The position numbers were made by a program, and so were the translations under genes. The notes beneath the pieces are model-generated. The model saw nothing but the letters and a program-made list of their open reading frames with translations, did not search any database and was not told where the DNA came from. Positions 26,842 to 35,785 of a stretch of DNA of 64,000 nt are shown here, in pieces (positions within the stretch are counted from its first letter, which is position 1; every line of letters starts with the position of its first letter). Source of the DNA: JAICXG01 sp036494545 (GTDB taxonomy: Bacteria > Verrucomicrobiota > Verrucomicrobiia > Chthoniobacterales > UBA10450); contig DASXOB010000002.1 of NCBI GenBank assembly GCA_036494545.1, positions 186,001 through 250,000 of the forward strand. The letters are read 5' to 3'.

Positions 26842-27561
26842 ATGGCGTTGTTTGCAAAACGAATCTTTCTCGTCACGGGCGCGAGCGGCGGAGTAGGGGA
26901 AGCGATCGCACGCCGGCTTGGCGATAATGGAGCAACCGTCTGGCTCTCCGGTCGAAATCTAAGACGTCTTGATCGCTTGGCTGAACAACTTCCGACAAGA
27001 CGCGGCCGCCCAATTCCAGGTGATCTGACAGTGGAAGACGAATTCCAGAAAGTCGTCAGGCAAGTCATGGCGAGACCCGGACACTTGGACGGCATTATCC
27101 ATTGCGCTGCGACGATCTCGCTGGCTTCCTTTGCCACAGCCTCAAAGGAAGATTTTGAAAAACAGTTCGGAATCAACGTGCTTGTTCCTTTCCGTCTCAC
27201 ACAGCTTTTGCTCCCCGCACTCACCTCTTCGAAAGGTTTGGTGGTTTTTATTAACTCGACTGCCGGCCGCACTGCCCTTGCTGACGTTGGTCAATACGCT
27301 GCGACCAAACATGCGTTAAGAGCGCTCGCCGATAGCCTGCGCGACGAATGCAACGCCGCTGGCGTCCGTGTTTGCAGCATCTTCCTCGGGTCTACCGCGA
27401 CCTCGATGCAGGCTGCAGTGCGTGCGAAACAGAAGCGAGCTTATCACCCTGAGCGTCTGATCCAGCCTGACGATGTCGCTCAGATGGTGAGCGGCATTCT
27501 CGCGTTGCCTCAAACCGCGGAGGTGACCGATATTATCATGCGACCAACTGTGAAGGCCTGA
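26842..27561 (+). CDS. Short-chain dehydrogenase/reductase
   Basis: A 239-residue classical SDR: cofactor motif TGASGGVG (about residues 12-19), NST strand end, and catalytic YAATK (about 153-157). It begins the sugar cluster, three bases after the GT2 stop. Likely a sugar or keto-group reductase acting in the same glycan pathway; substrate unknown. Base composition appears less GC-rich than the flanking chromosome. Confidence 0.88.
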   Translation: MALFAKRIFLVTGASGGVGEAIARRLGDNGATVWLSGRNLRRLDRLAEQLPTRRGRPIPGDLTVEDEFQKVVRQVMARPGHLDGIIHCAATISLASFATASKEDFEKQFGINVLVPFRLTQLLLPALTSSKGLVVFINSTAGRTALADVGQYAATKHALRALADSLRDECNAAGVRVCSIFLGSTATSMQAAVRAKQKRAYHPERLIQPDDVAQMVSGILALPQTAEVTDIIMRPTVKA

Positions 27562-27598
27562 TTACTGCTAAGGCTAAAGTCTGATATCCCGCTGATAC

Positions 27599-28654
27599 AT
27601 GAAGATTCTGGTTACCGGCACTGAGGGTTATCTCGGTTCTCTCTTGGCTCCGATGTTGATCGAGCGCGGGCATGAACTTCGGGCGATCGACGCTGGTTTT
27701 TATAAGAGCAGATGGTTTTTCCATGGCGCATCGGTTACTCCGTTGACCTTGACCAAGGATATTCGGCAGATCACGGCGGATGACTTGAAAGGAATCGACG
27801 CGGTTGTGCACCTGGCTGAGTTATCAAACGACCCTGCCGGTGAGTTAGCTCCCCATATTACTTATGAGATTAATCACAAAGGTTCTGTCCGCCTTGCTCA
27901 GCTGGCGAAGGAAGCGGGCGCAAAACGCTTTGTCTACACTTCTTCCTGCAGCGTCTACGGGATCGCGGATGAGAGCTATGTGACCGAAGAGTCACGGCTA
28001 AATCCGCAAACCGCCTACGCCATTTGCAAGACACTTGTTGAGCGCGATCTGTTCGCGATGGCAGACGACAGCTTCTCGCCCACCATTCTGCGCAATGCCA
28101 CCGCCTACGGCGCCTCCCCGCGGATGCGGTTCGACATTGTTCTCAACAACCTCGCCGGTCTGGCTTGGACGACAAAGGAAATCAAAATGATCAGCGACGG
28201 AACTCCGTGGCGTCCGCTGGTTCATGCTCTCGACATAGGACAAGCTGTTGTGCGTGTTCTCGAAGCTCCACCTCAAGCGATTCATAACCAGATTTTCAAT
28301 GTCGGCGAAACAAGCCACAATTATACGATCAGGGAAATTGCGGAGGTCGTAGCGGAGGTCTTTCCCGGTTGCAAGGTATCCTTTGGCGAACAAAGCGCGG
28401 ACCAGCGGAGCTACAGAGTATCGTTTGATAAGATTAAGAAAGCTTTACCCCACTTTGAGTGTCAGTGGGATGTGCGGCGGGGCGCCGAGCAGTTGCGCGC
28501 TGTCTTCGTGCAAATTGACATGACTTCGGAAATCTTTGCGGACCGGGCTTTCACGCGCTTAAAGCAGTTGGAGTATTTGCGTCGGACCGGTCAGCTGAAT
28601 CAAAACTTTTTCTGGAATAATGGCCAAATGCCGCGGGCCATTGTCGCGCAGTGA
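27599..28654 (+). CDS. NAD-dependent nucleotide-sugar epimerase/dehydratase
   Basis: A 351-residue extended SDR. It has the GTEGYLG Rossmann loop at the N-terminus, the SSCSVYG strand and the catalytic YAICK (about residues 138-142). The family works on NDP-sugars as 4-epimerases, 4,6-dehydratases or 4-ketoreductases. With a cytidylyltransferase in the same cluster, a CDP-linked sugar is the likely substrate. It overlaps the RmlC-like gene (GTGA). No genomic word occurs in it. Confidence 0.88.
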   Translation: MKILVTGTEGYLGSLLAPMLIERGHELRAIDAGFYKSRWFFHGASVTPLTLTKDIRQITADDLKGIDAVVHLAELSNDPAGELAPHITYEINHKGSVRLAQLAKEAGAKRFVYTSSCSVYGIADESYVTEESRLNPQTAYAICKTLVERDLFAMADDSFSPTILRNATAYGASPRMRFDIVLNNLAGLAWTTKEIKMISDGTPWRPLVHALDIGQAVVRVLEAPPQAIHNQIFNVGETSHNYTIREIAEVVAEVFPGCKVSFGEQSADQRSYRVSFDKIKKALPHFECQWDVRRGAEQLRAVFVQIDMTSEIFADRAFTRLKQLEYLRRTGQLNQNFFWNNGQMPRAIVAQ

Positions 28655-29181
28655 CTTTTACTGAAACTCCACTCAAGGGCGCGTTTCTTATCGATTTGGA
28701 ACCACGTCGAGACGAGCGTGGTTATTTTGCCCGCACCTATTGCGGCAAGGAATTCGAAGCCCATGGCATCGAGCTATCGATCGTTCAATCCAACCTTTCG
28801 TTTAATCGAAAGGCGGGAACATTGAGAGGTATTCACTTTCAAAAGGAACCCAGGGGTGAGGCCAAACTTGTCAGATGTACGCGGGGTGCGATCTTTTATG
28901 TCATCGTCGATCTTAGCCCGCGGTCCTCGACCTTCGGTCAGCATTTCGCGACAGGACTCACTGCAAAGAGTCATCGCGCGCTCTTCATTCCGGGGACATT
29001 CGCGAACGGTTTTCAGAGTTTGGTTGATGACACAATCGTCGAGTATCAGATGGGCGAATACTACGTCCCGACGCTTTCCAGCGGCTATCGCTATGATGAT
29101 TCGGCGTTCGCCATTTCCTGGCCGCTGCCGGTGAGCGTAATCTCAGCCAGAGACCTTGCATGGCCTCCTTTCCAGCAATGA
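28651..29181 (+). CDS. RmlC-like dTDP-4-dehydrorhamnose 3,5-epimerase family protein
   Basis: A 176-residue cupin epimerase starting at GTG (28651), overlapping the previous stop. Conserved blocks are DERGYFARTYC, NRKAGTLRGIHFQ (catalytic His) and the VEYQMGEYY tyrosine region. The usual AHGF block is ANGF here, His replaced by Asn, which may mean 3- or 5-epimerisation only, or another sugar. It acts on a 4-keto-6-deoxy NDP-sugar. Confidence 0.87.
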   Translation: MTFTETPLKGAFLIDLEPRRDERGYFARTYCGKEFEAHGIELSIVQSNLSFNRKAGTLRGIHFQKEPRGEAKLVRCTRGAIFYVIVDLSPRSSTFGQHFATGLTAKSHRALFIPGTFANGFQSLVDDTIVEYQMGEYYVPTLSSGYRYDDSAFAISWPLPVSVISARDLAWPPFQQ

Positions 29182-30434
29182 CTAGCGCCGGAGAGGAGAT
29201 GCATGCTTTGGTGGCGCGACTTTATCCGATTTACCGGAGTATTACCGGCGCGGGACTTCGGCAAACATTGAGGATTATTCAAGAGCAACTTCCCATTGAT
29301 ATACGTGAGGTGCCAAGCGGGACAAAGGTATTTGACTGGACGGTGCCGAAGGAGTGGAACATTCGCGATGCATGGGTGAAGAATGCGCAGGGCGAGCGAA
29401 TAATTGATTTTCAGAGCCACGGTCTTCATGTCGTGAGTTATAGTGTTCCGATCCATCTGCGCCTCGGCTTCGCGGAGCTTAGAGATCATCTTTTTACCGT
29501 CCCGGACCACCCAGACTGGATTCCTTATCGCACTTCCTATTACAAAGAGAACTGGGGCTTCTGCCTAAGTGAAAACCAGCTGAGACAATTTCGGGAAGAC
29601 GAGAAGTATGAAACATACATCGACTCATCCCTGGAAGATGGACATTTAACCTATGGAGAACTGCATTTGGAAGGCGAGGAGGACGGGGAGATACTTATCT
29701 CGTGCCACACTTGCCATCCATCTTTGGCCAATGACAATCTTTCGGGCGTTGCGGTCGCGGTGCACCTGGCACGCAGACTGATCGGTGTTCCACGCCGTTA
29801 TTCTTATCGGTTTCTCTTTGTCCCTGGCACCATTGGCGCCATTACATGGCTGGCTCGAAACGAAAATGTGACTTCGCGTATTAGACATGGCCTCGTCTTG
29901 ACATGTTTGGGTGATAGTTCGCACCTCACTTACAAACGGAGCCGGCGAGGTGACGCAGAAGTCGATCGCGCATTTGCCCACATCCTAAAACAATCGGACG
30001 AGCCGCATGGTCTCATCGATTTCTTTCCCTACGGCTATGACGAGCGCCAGTATTGCTCGCCCGGTTTTGACCTCCCGGTAGGTTGCGTGATGCGAGGTCG
30101 TCACGGCCAGTTTCCCGAGTATCATACTTCGGCTGACAATCTGAAGTTCGTTCAACCGGAGGCACTGCAGGACTCGTTCGAGAAGATCGGGGCGGTTCTC
30201 CAGCTTCTCGAGGAGAACAGAACCTATATTAATCAGAATCCGAAGTGCGAGCCGCAACTGGGCCGGCGCGGATTGTTAGGTGGTCCCGACGACTTATCTT
30301 TGTTGTGGGTTCTGAATCTCTCAGATGGTAGACACTCACTTCTCGACATCGCCGAGCGGGCAAATCTTCCTTTCGCGATGATCAAGGATGCCGCAGCAAA
30401 ATTAGCAGGGAGCGATCTTCTGAAGGTAAGATGA
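29178..30434 (+). CDS. DUF4910/DUF2172-type putative zinc aminopeptidase
   Basis: A 418-residue member of the M28-like proteins often found in surface-glycan and secondary metabolite clusters. The opening MHALVARLYPIYRSITGAG is typical. Metal ligands are probably in ISCHTCHPSLANDNLSG (His and Asp) and, later, FPEYHTSADN. The C-terminal 80 residues look like a winged helix (LNLSDGRHSLLDIAERA). I chose the ATG 29178 that overlaps the RmlC-like stop (ATGA); an ATG at 29160 is also in frame. Whether it cleaves a peptide or an amide on a sugar is unknown. Confidence 0.82.
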   Translation: MTSAGEEMHALVARLYPIYRSITGAGLRQTLRIIQEQLPIDIREVPSGTKVFDWTVPKEWNIRDAWVKNAQGERIIDFQSHGLHVVSYSVPIHLRLGFAELRDHLFTVPDHPDWIPYRTSYYKENWGFCLSENQLRQFREDEKYETYIDSSLEDGHLTYGELHLEGEEDGEILISCHTCHPSLANDNLSGVAVAVHLARRLIGVPRRYSYRFLFVPGTIGAITWLARNENVTSRIRHGLVLTCLGDSSHLTYKRSRRGDAEVDRAFAHILKQSDEPHGLIDFFPYGYDERQYCSPGFDLPVGCVMRGRHGQFPEYHTSADNLKFVQPEALQDSFEKIGAVLQLLEENRTYINQNPKCEPQLGRRGLLGGPDDLSLLWVLNLSDGRHSLLDIAERANLPFAMIKDAAAKLAGSDLLKVR

Positions 30435-31642
30435 AAGTCGATTGCGCGGTTATCGGTGGAGGAATTATTGGCCTGAGTGTCGGAATGCGTCTTCTGAGGA
30501 AGCAACCCGGCCTGCGACTCATTGTCCTTGAAAAGGAAACGGAGTTGGCCTTTCACCAATCCGGTCGCAACAGTGGAGTAATTCATTCCGGTATTTACTA
30601 TAAGCCTGGGACTCTCAAGGCCCGGTTCGCCCGCCGAGGAAATCGCTCGATGGTCGCCTTCTGTCGGGAGCACGGTATCCCACACCAAGTCTGCGGAAAA
30701 ATCATTGTTGCGGCCGAGGAATGCGAGCTGCCGTTATTGGAAGATCTCTACCAGCGTGGAGTGGCCAACGACTTGGAAGTCATGAAGCTTTCACGAGAAG
30801 AGGTCTTGGAATTTGAGCCGCACGTCTCGTGTCGGGCCGCACTTCGAATTCCTTCAACCGGGATCGTTAACTATCGAGCGGTCTGCGACGTATTTGCGAG
30901 GCTTATTCGGACGGACGGTGGGGAGATTCGCACCAAGGCTGACGTAAGAGAGATTCGCTCGTCAGGTGAGGGATATGTGTTGGAAACTCCGAGCGGCATA
31001 GTCGAAACGAAGTTTCTTCTTAATTGCGGCGGCCTTCAGAGCGACCGGATTGCTCGTCGGACCGGTCTCCAACCGCAGGCTAGGATTATGCCCTTCCGGG
31101 GTGAATACTACCAGCTTATTCCCGAAAAGCGACATTTGGTGAAAGGTCTGATTTATCCTACGCCCGACCCCGCCTTCCCATTTCTGGGAGTCCATTTCAC
31201 GCGCATGATAGATGGGACAGTGCACGCTGGACCTAATGCGGTGCTCGCTCTACGACGAGAAGGTTATCGCAAAAGCGATGTTGGGCTTGGGGCTTCGCTC
31301 GAGATCTTGACTTATAGCGGGTGTTGGAAACTCGCTCGGCAACATTTTAGGGCGGGCGTGAAGGAGGTGTGGCGATCGATAAGTAAGAGAGCATTTACAA
31401 GTAGTCTGCGACGACTGATTCCGGAAATCTGTGAGACCGACCTGATTCCGGCAACGCCAGGCGTCAGGGCGCAGGCCTTGCTGCCGAATGGTCAACTCGT
31501 GGATGACTTTCTTATTCAGCACGGCCCACATTCTCTCCACGTGTGTAACGCTCCTTCGCCCGCCGCAACCGCCTCCCTCGAAATTGGAGAGGCGATCGCA
31601 GCGCGAGTGCCGGAGTTACGAATGGCAGCAGTAGTATGCTGA
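30431..31642 (+). CDS. lhgO: L-2-hydroxyglutarate oxidase-like FAD enzyme
   Basis: A 403-residue DAO-family flavoprotein, with dinucleotide loop VIGGGIIGLSVGMRLL at the N-terminus and family-typical SGRNSGVIHSGIYYKPG. The block MPFRGEYYQLIPEK and the end ATPGVRAQALLPNGQLVDDF match the LhgO/L2HGDH family. It is an odd partner in a sugar cluster: overlaps on both sides (ATGA with DUF4910, 7 bases with the methyltransferase) show it is a true member. It may oxidise a hydroxyacyl group destined for the glycan. Confidence 0.88.
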   Translation: MKVDCAVIGGGIIGLSVGMRLLRKQPGLRLIVLEKETELAFHQSGRNSGVIHSGIYYKPGTLKARFARRGNRSMVAFCREHGIPHQVCGKIIVAAEECELPLLEDLYQRGVANDLEVMKLSREEVLEFEPHVSCRAALRIPSTGIVNYRAVCDVFARLIRTDGGEIRTKADVREIRSSGEGYVLETPSGIVETKFLLNCGGLQSDRIARRTGLQPQARIMPFRGEYYQLIPEKRHLVKGLIYPTPDPAFPFLGVHFTRMIDGTVHAGPNAVLALRREGYRKSDVGLGASLEILTYSGCWKLARQHFRAGVKEVWRSISKRAFTSSLRRLIPEICETDLIPATPGVRAQALLPNGQLVDDFLIQHGPHSLHVCNAPSPAATASLEIGEAIAARVPELRMAAVVC

Positions 31643-32883
31643 AGGACGCGCCCGCCTTGTATCACTGTCGGTTTTGTAACCAGCCACTGAGGCATACCTT
31701 TGTGGATCTTGGCCTCTCTCCGCTCTGCGAGAGTTATATCGACCAAGGTCAACTGTCCTCTCCAGAGATCTTCTATCCCCTGCACTGCTTCGTCTGCGAT
31801 AAGTGTTTTCTTGTTCAGCTACCCGAACACGTTACCGCGAGCGCAATCTTCGAGGAGTACGCCTATTTTTCTTCGTATTCCGATAGCTGGCTGGCGCACG
31901 CCAGAGATTACGTTGAGGCGATTACTCCACGGCTCGGTCTTGATCCAAGGTGTCTGGTGGTGGAGTTGGCGAGCAACGACGGATATCTCTTACAATACTT
32001 CAAAGCCAGGGGCATTCCCGTCTTAGGAATCGAGCCGGCGAGAAACATCGCGCGCGTAGCGGTGGAAAAGGGAATACCGACGATAGCAGCTTTCTTCGGA
32101 CGTCGGCTGGCACGCGAGCTGGCGAGCGGAGGTCAGCAGGCGAATCTGCTCTTAGGCAACAATGTTTTGGCTCACGTCCCGGATATTAATGACTTCGTCG
32201 CGGGAATGAAGCTGCTCCTTCATCCACTCGGAGTCATTACGATGGAATTCCCGCATCTCATTCGACTGATTGAGGAGAATCAATTCGATACCATCTATCA
32301 TGAACATTTTTCCTATTTGTCTTTTACAACCGTAGAACGGATCTTCGCTACTCACGGTCTTACTCTCTTCGACGTTGAGCAATTGCCGACTCATGGAGGA
32401 TCATTGCGAATCTACGCGCGACATATGGAAGATGACTCGCGTCCCGTCACCGAAAGCGTGAAGGCTTTAGGAATGCTGGAGGCGAAGTGGGGGATTGATC
32501 GGATAGAATGCTATGACGCCTTTTCGCGGAAGGTGGAAGCCACCAAACGTGATGTTCTGCGCTTCCTCATCGAGGCACGGGATAACGGTCGATCGATCGT
32601 GGGTTACGGCGCGCCTGGAAAGGGCAATACGCTCTTGAACTATTGCGGCATTCGAACAGACCTTCTCGACTACACCGTGGACCGCAACCCGTATAAGCAG
32701 GGAAAATTTACGCCCGGGATGAGAATTCCGATTTTTCCTCCCGAGCGGATTCGAGAGACGAAACCGGACTTTGTTTTGATCTTGCCCTGGAACTTGAAGG
32801 AAGAAATTATCGCCCAGAATAGTTTCATCCGGGAATGGGGCGGCCAGTTTGTGGTGCCTATTCCCGAGGTCCGGGTTTGCTGA
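31636..32883 (+). CDS. Class I SAM C-methyltransferase for nucleotide sugars
   Basis: A 415-residue three-part methyltransferase. The N-terminus has a zinc knuckle (CRFCNQPL ... CFVCDKC), the middle a SAM-binding motif VVELASNDGYLLQYF, and the C-terminus a Rossmann-like block with GYGAPGKGNTLLNYC. This is the architecture of NDP-hexose C-3 methyltransferases (TylC3/NovU type), which build branched-chain sugars. With the cytidylyltransferase and RmlC-like enzyme it points to a C-methylated deoxysugar. Confidence 0.9.
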   Translation: MLKDAPALYHCRFCNQPLRHTFVDLGLSPLCESYIDQGQLSSPEIFYPLHCFVCDKCFLVQLPEHVTASAIFEEYAYFSSYSDSWLAHARDYVEAITPRLGLDPRCLVVELASNDGYLLQYFKARGIPVLGIEPARNIARVAVEKGIPTIAAFFGRRLARELASGGQQANLLLGNNVLAHVPDINDFVAGMKLLLHPLGVITMEFPHLIRLIEENQFDTIYHEHFSYLSFTTVERIFATHGLTLFDVEQLPTHGGSLRIYARHMEDDSRPVTESVKALGMLEAKWGIDRIECYDAFSRKVEATKRDVLRFLIEARDNGRSIVGYGAPGKGNTLLNYCGIRTDLLDYTVDRNPYKQGKFTPGMRIPIFPPERIRETKPDFVLILPWNLKEEIIAQNSFIREWGGQFVVPIPEVRVC

Positions 32884-32967
32884 AGGCCGCGCTTGGTAGG
32901 CCGGCATAAAACCAGCTAAAATGACTTGTTTCATCTCAAGCGTGGCATTAGGCGTTAGTTCTGAGTC

Positions 32968-33768
32968 ATGAAAGTGGTCTTATTCTGCGGTGGTCAGGGG
33001 ATGCGGTTGCGCGAAATGCCGCAACCTGTGCCAAAGCCCATGGCCATGATCGGATATCGGCCCTTGCTCTGGCACTTGATGAAATATTATTCCCACTATG
33101 GGCACAACGACTTCATTCTATGTCTCGGTCACGGAGCGGATGTGATCAAGGAGGCGTTCCTGAGTTACAATGAATGTGTGTCGAATGATTTTATTCTGTC
33201 CGGCGGCGGAAAGAAGATCGAGTTGCTCCGCAAGGATATTGAAGATTGGCGAATTACTTTTGTCGATACCGGTCAAAACACCAATGTAGGTCAGCGCCTC
33301 TTGCGGGTCAGAAGATTTATCGGGGATGATGATATCTTCCTGGCCAATTACGCGGATGGGCTGACCGATCTGGTCCTGCCACAACAGATCGACTATTTCA
33401 TGGCGAGCGGGAAAATCGCTTGTTTTATTGGGGTTACTCCGACAGCCAGCTTTCATCGTGTGACGCTTCAACCCGACGGCGTGGTCGAAGAAATCGCGCA
33501 TATTGCCCGCTCTGGAAATCTCATCAATGGCGGGTTCTTTGTTTTTCGGCGTGAGATATTCGATTACATCAAGGAAGGGGAAGACCTTGTTGATGAACCT
33601 TTTCATCGATTGATTGTAAAGAAGCAACTCATTGCCTATCCCTACGAAGGCTTTTGGGCGTGCATGGATACCTTCAAGGAAAAGCAGCATTTGGACGACC
33701 TGCATGCTACCGGTCACGCGCCATGGCAGGTTTGGGATCCAGGCGTAACCGTCCTCGACGGGAGATAG
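32968..33768 (+). CDS. Sugar-1-phosphate cytidylyltransferase (RfbF-like)
   Basis: A 266-residue nucleotidyltransferase resembling glucose-1-phosphate cytidylyltransferase. The signature loop is FCGGQGMRLREMPQPVPKPM, followed by the metal Asp in NYADGLTD and NGGFFVFRREIFDYI. It would make CDP-glucose or a related CDP-sugar, committing the pathway. No separate CDP-glucose 4,6-dehydratase (RfbG) is adjacent, so the epimerase at 27599 or a distant gene must fill that step. Confidence 0.88.
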   Translation: MKVVLFCGGQGMRLREMPQPVPKPMAMIGYRPLLWHLMKYYSHYGHNDFILCLGHGADVIKEAFLSYNECVSNDFILSGGGKKIELLRKDIEDWRITFVDTGQNTNVGQRLLRVRRFIGDDDIFLANYADGLTDLVLPQQIDYFMASGKIACFIGVTPTASFHRVTLQPDGVVEEIAHIARSGNLINGGFFVFRREIFDYIKEGEDLVDEPFHRLIVKKQLIAYPYEGFWACMDTFKEKQHLDDLHATGHAPWQVWDPGVTVLDGR

Positions 33769-33772
33769 CGTT

Positions 33773-34408
33773 GTGCTTCAGCTTGCCCTAAGAGACGCGC
33801 GGAAAGTACTGTTCCTCGGCGCTCATTCTGACGATATCGAGATAGGCTGCGGCGGAACGATCTTAAGCTTGTCGAAGAGTAATCCCAGTCTTGATATCTT
33901 ATGGGTTGTTTTCAGCGCGAAAGGAAGACGCCGTCAGGAGGCGCGATCGAGTGCGCAGTTCTTTTTGGGAAGCGCTGGGCGATCGAAGGTCGTAATAAAG
34001 TCTTTTAGGGAGAGTTATTTTCCAGGCGAATATGCGCGAATCAAAGAATTCGTTGAGACACTCAAGACCTTCGCACCGGACGCGATCTTTACTCATTACC
34101 GGGACGACCGCCACCAGGATCATCGGGTGCTTTCGGATCTAACCTGGAACACATTTCGTAATCACCTCATTTTTGAATATGAGATTCCAAAGTATGACGG
34201 CGACCTGGGGCAGCCGAATGTTTTCGTACCGCTCGAGCTTGAACTCGCGCGCGCAAAGGCGCGAAGTCTTTGCGAGGCATTTCAGTCGCAAGGGAAGAGG
34301 CATTGGTTCTCGGCGGAGACCTTCCTCGGCTTGATGAGATTGCGGGGGGTTGAATGCGGGTCGCAATTTGCGGAGGGATTCCACTGCCGAAAGATTGTCT
34401 GCTCCTAA
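33773..34408 (+). CDS. PIG-L family N-deacetylase
   Basis: A 211-residue LmbE/PIG-L protein. The zinc and catalytic motif is AHSDDIEIGCGG (about residues 17-28), with HxxH in RDDRHQDHRV (about 108-117). It removes acetyl from N-acetyl sugars. Start is GTG 33773 with GGGAG upstream. It ends the sugar cluster; its stop lies in CTCCTAACC, two bases before the next gene's ATG, so the border with resident chromosome falls here. Confidence 0.9.
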   Translation: MLQLALRDARKVLFLGAHSDDIEIGCGGTILSLSKSNPSLDILWVVFSAKGRRRQEARSSAQFFLGSAGRSKVVIKSFRESYFPGEYARIKEFVETLKTFAPDAIFTHYRDDRHQDHRVLSDLTWNTFRNHLIFEYEIPKYDGDLGQPNVFVPLELELARAKARSLCEAFQSQGKRHWFSAETFLGLMRLRGVECGSQFAEGFHCRKIVCS

Positions 34409-34410
34409 CC

Positions 34411-35040
34411 ATGAAGAAAAACCTGTTGCCTGAACAGCAGCTGGCGGCCCGTGATCCGAAATTGGCGGCTCTGATTGAACGAGTCGGTCCTTTTCGGGTG
34501 CAACCGGCCGCGATCGTTCGCGCATTCGATGCGCTGGCGGAATCGATTGCCTACCAACAGCTGAGTGGTAAAGCGGCAGCGACCATTTTCGGGCGCGTGC
34601 GAGCGCTTTACCCGCGTCGCAAATGGTTTTCGCCGGAGGCGATTCTGGCTACGCCGGACGAAACTTTTCGCGCAGCCGGCCTTTCCGGAAGCAAGACGGC
34701 GGCGCTCAAGGATCTGGCAGCGAAAACACTCGACGGAACCGTTCCGCGCCGCGCGGCGCTCGACCGCATGACGGATGAAGAGATCATCACTCGCCTAACG
34801 ACCATACGCGGTATCGGACGCTGGACGGTGGAAATGTTTTTGCTCTTCGACTTGGGCCGGCTCGACGTTTGGCCGGTGCACGATTACGGCGTGCGTAAAG
34901 GCTATGCACGCACATTTAAGAAACGAAACCTTCCGACGCCGAAGGAGCTTCTGAAGATCGGAGAACGCTGGCGACCTTATCGTTCCGTCGCAGCCTGGTA
35001 TTTTTGGCGGGCGCTTGATTCGCCGGCCGGCCGTGCCTAA
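34411..35040 (+). CDS. DNA-3-methyladenine glycosylase II family (AlkA-like)
   Basis: A 209-residue base-excision glycosylase removing alkylated bases. The helix-hairpin-helix motif is TTIRGIGRWTVEMFLLF and the catalytic Asp follows in LDVWPVHDYGVRKGY. No 4Fe-4S cysteines. I start at ATG 34411 because earlier starts overlap the PIG-L gene. It contains two genomic words; the second (35035-35043) supplies its TAA stop, and on the other strand the TAG stop of the convergent M23 gene. Confidence 0.92.
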   Translation: MKKNLLPEQQLAARDPKLAALIERVGPFRVQPAAIVRAFDALAESIAYQQLSGKAAATIFGRVRALYPRRKWFSPEAILATPDETFRAAGLSGSKTAALKDLAAKTLDGTVPRRAALDRMTDEEIITRLTTIRGIGRWTVEMFLLFDLGRLDVWPVHDYGVRKGYARTFKKRNLPTPKELLKIGERWRPYRSVAAWYFWRALDSPAGRA

Positions 35041-35735
35041 CGAGCGGTTGGCGGGGCGCGCCCGACCTCGTCATCCGGCGCTCCCCGATGCATCCGGAGG
35101 AAAACGCTCGGATTCAACCAGCCGCGAGTGTCTTTGCGATAACCTGCGCCGATGAAAGGCGTGTCGAATTCACGCATCTCGAAATGAAGATGGGCGAGAT
35201 ACTTTCCGCCGCCAGTGCCGACGGTCGCAATCTGCTGCCCACGTTGGATGCGTTCGTACGGCGCGACGAGAATCGTCTGCAGATGACCATAGAATGACTG
35301 CACGTATTTGCGTTCGCCGTTCTCGAGGTAGGCGTGGCAAATGATGATGACGTTGCCCCAACCAGGTCCGCCTTCGCGGGCTATCACGACTTCGCCGTCG
35401 GCTACGGCAAAAACCGGATCCCCGAGATCGCTATTTTCTCCTCCGATGCCGTTGAGATCGTCGCCGAGATGACGGTTTTCCGTGAAAGGTTGCGCGTCGT
35501 AGGTCATTGCGCCGTGCTCGCTGCCGATTGGAAAATCAAATCGCGTCGCCATCGGGAGCGAAGCGAGCCTGGTGGCTGAGAACATCGTCAGGCGTGGATC
35601 AAAGCGATGACGGTCCAGCAGCTCGGGTCCCACGCGAAAGCCGAGATCGCCAAGCAACGCGATGAGAAACGCGAATGTCAGGGCAAGGCAGACAAGGAAA
35701 CGGTTCTGCCTGCCTTCAGGCGGAGTTGTTCTCAT
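35037..35735 (-). CDS. M23-family metallopeptidase, membrane anchored
   Basis: A 232-residue LytM-type endopeptidase. It has an N-terminal membrane segment (FLVCLALTFAFLIALLG), then the zinc domain: RHLGDDLN (HxxxD) and LAHLHFEMR (HxH). It probably trims peptidoglycan or regulates an amidase in the envelope. Stops overlap with the AlkA-like gene by four bases, tail to tail. Confidence 0.9.
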   Translation of the reverse strand: MRTTPPEGRQNRFLVCLALTFAFLIALLGDLGFRVGPELLDRHRFDPRLTMFSATRLASLPMATRFDFPIGSEHGAMTYDAQPFTENRHLGDDLNGIGGENSDLGDPVFAVADGEVVIAREGGPGWGNVIIICHAYLENGERKYVQSFYGHLQTILVAPYERIQRGQQIATVGTGGGKYLAHLHFEMREFDTPFIGAGYRKDTRGWLNPSVFLRMHRGAPDDEVGRAPPTAR

Positions 35736-35785
35736 GGGAAGTTCGCGCCTTGCTCGAGCGGCGCTTCCTCCTTACCGTCGGCGCG

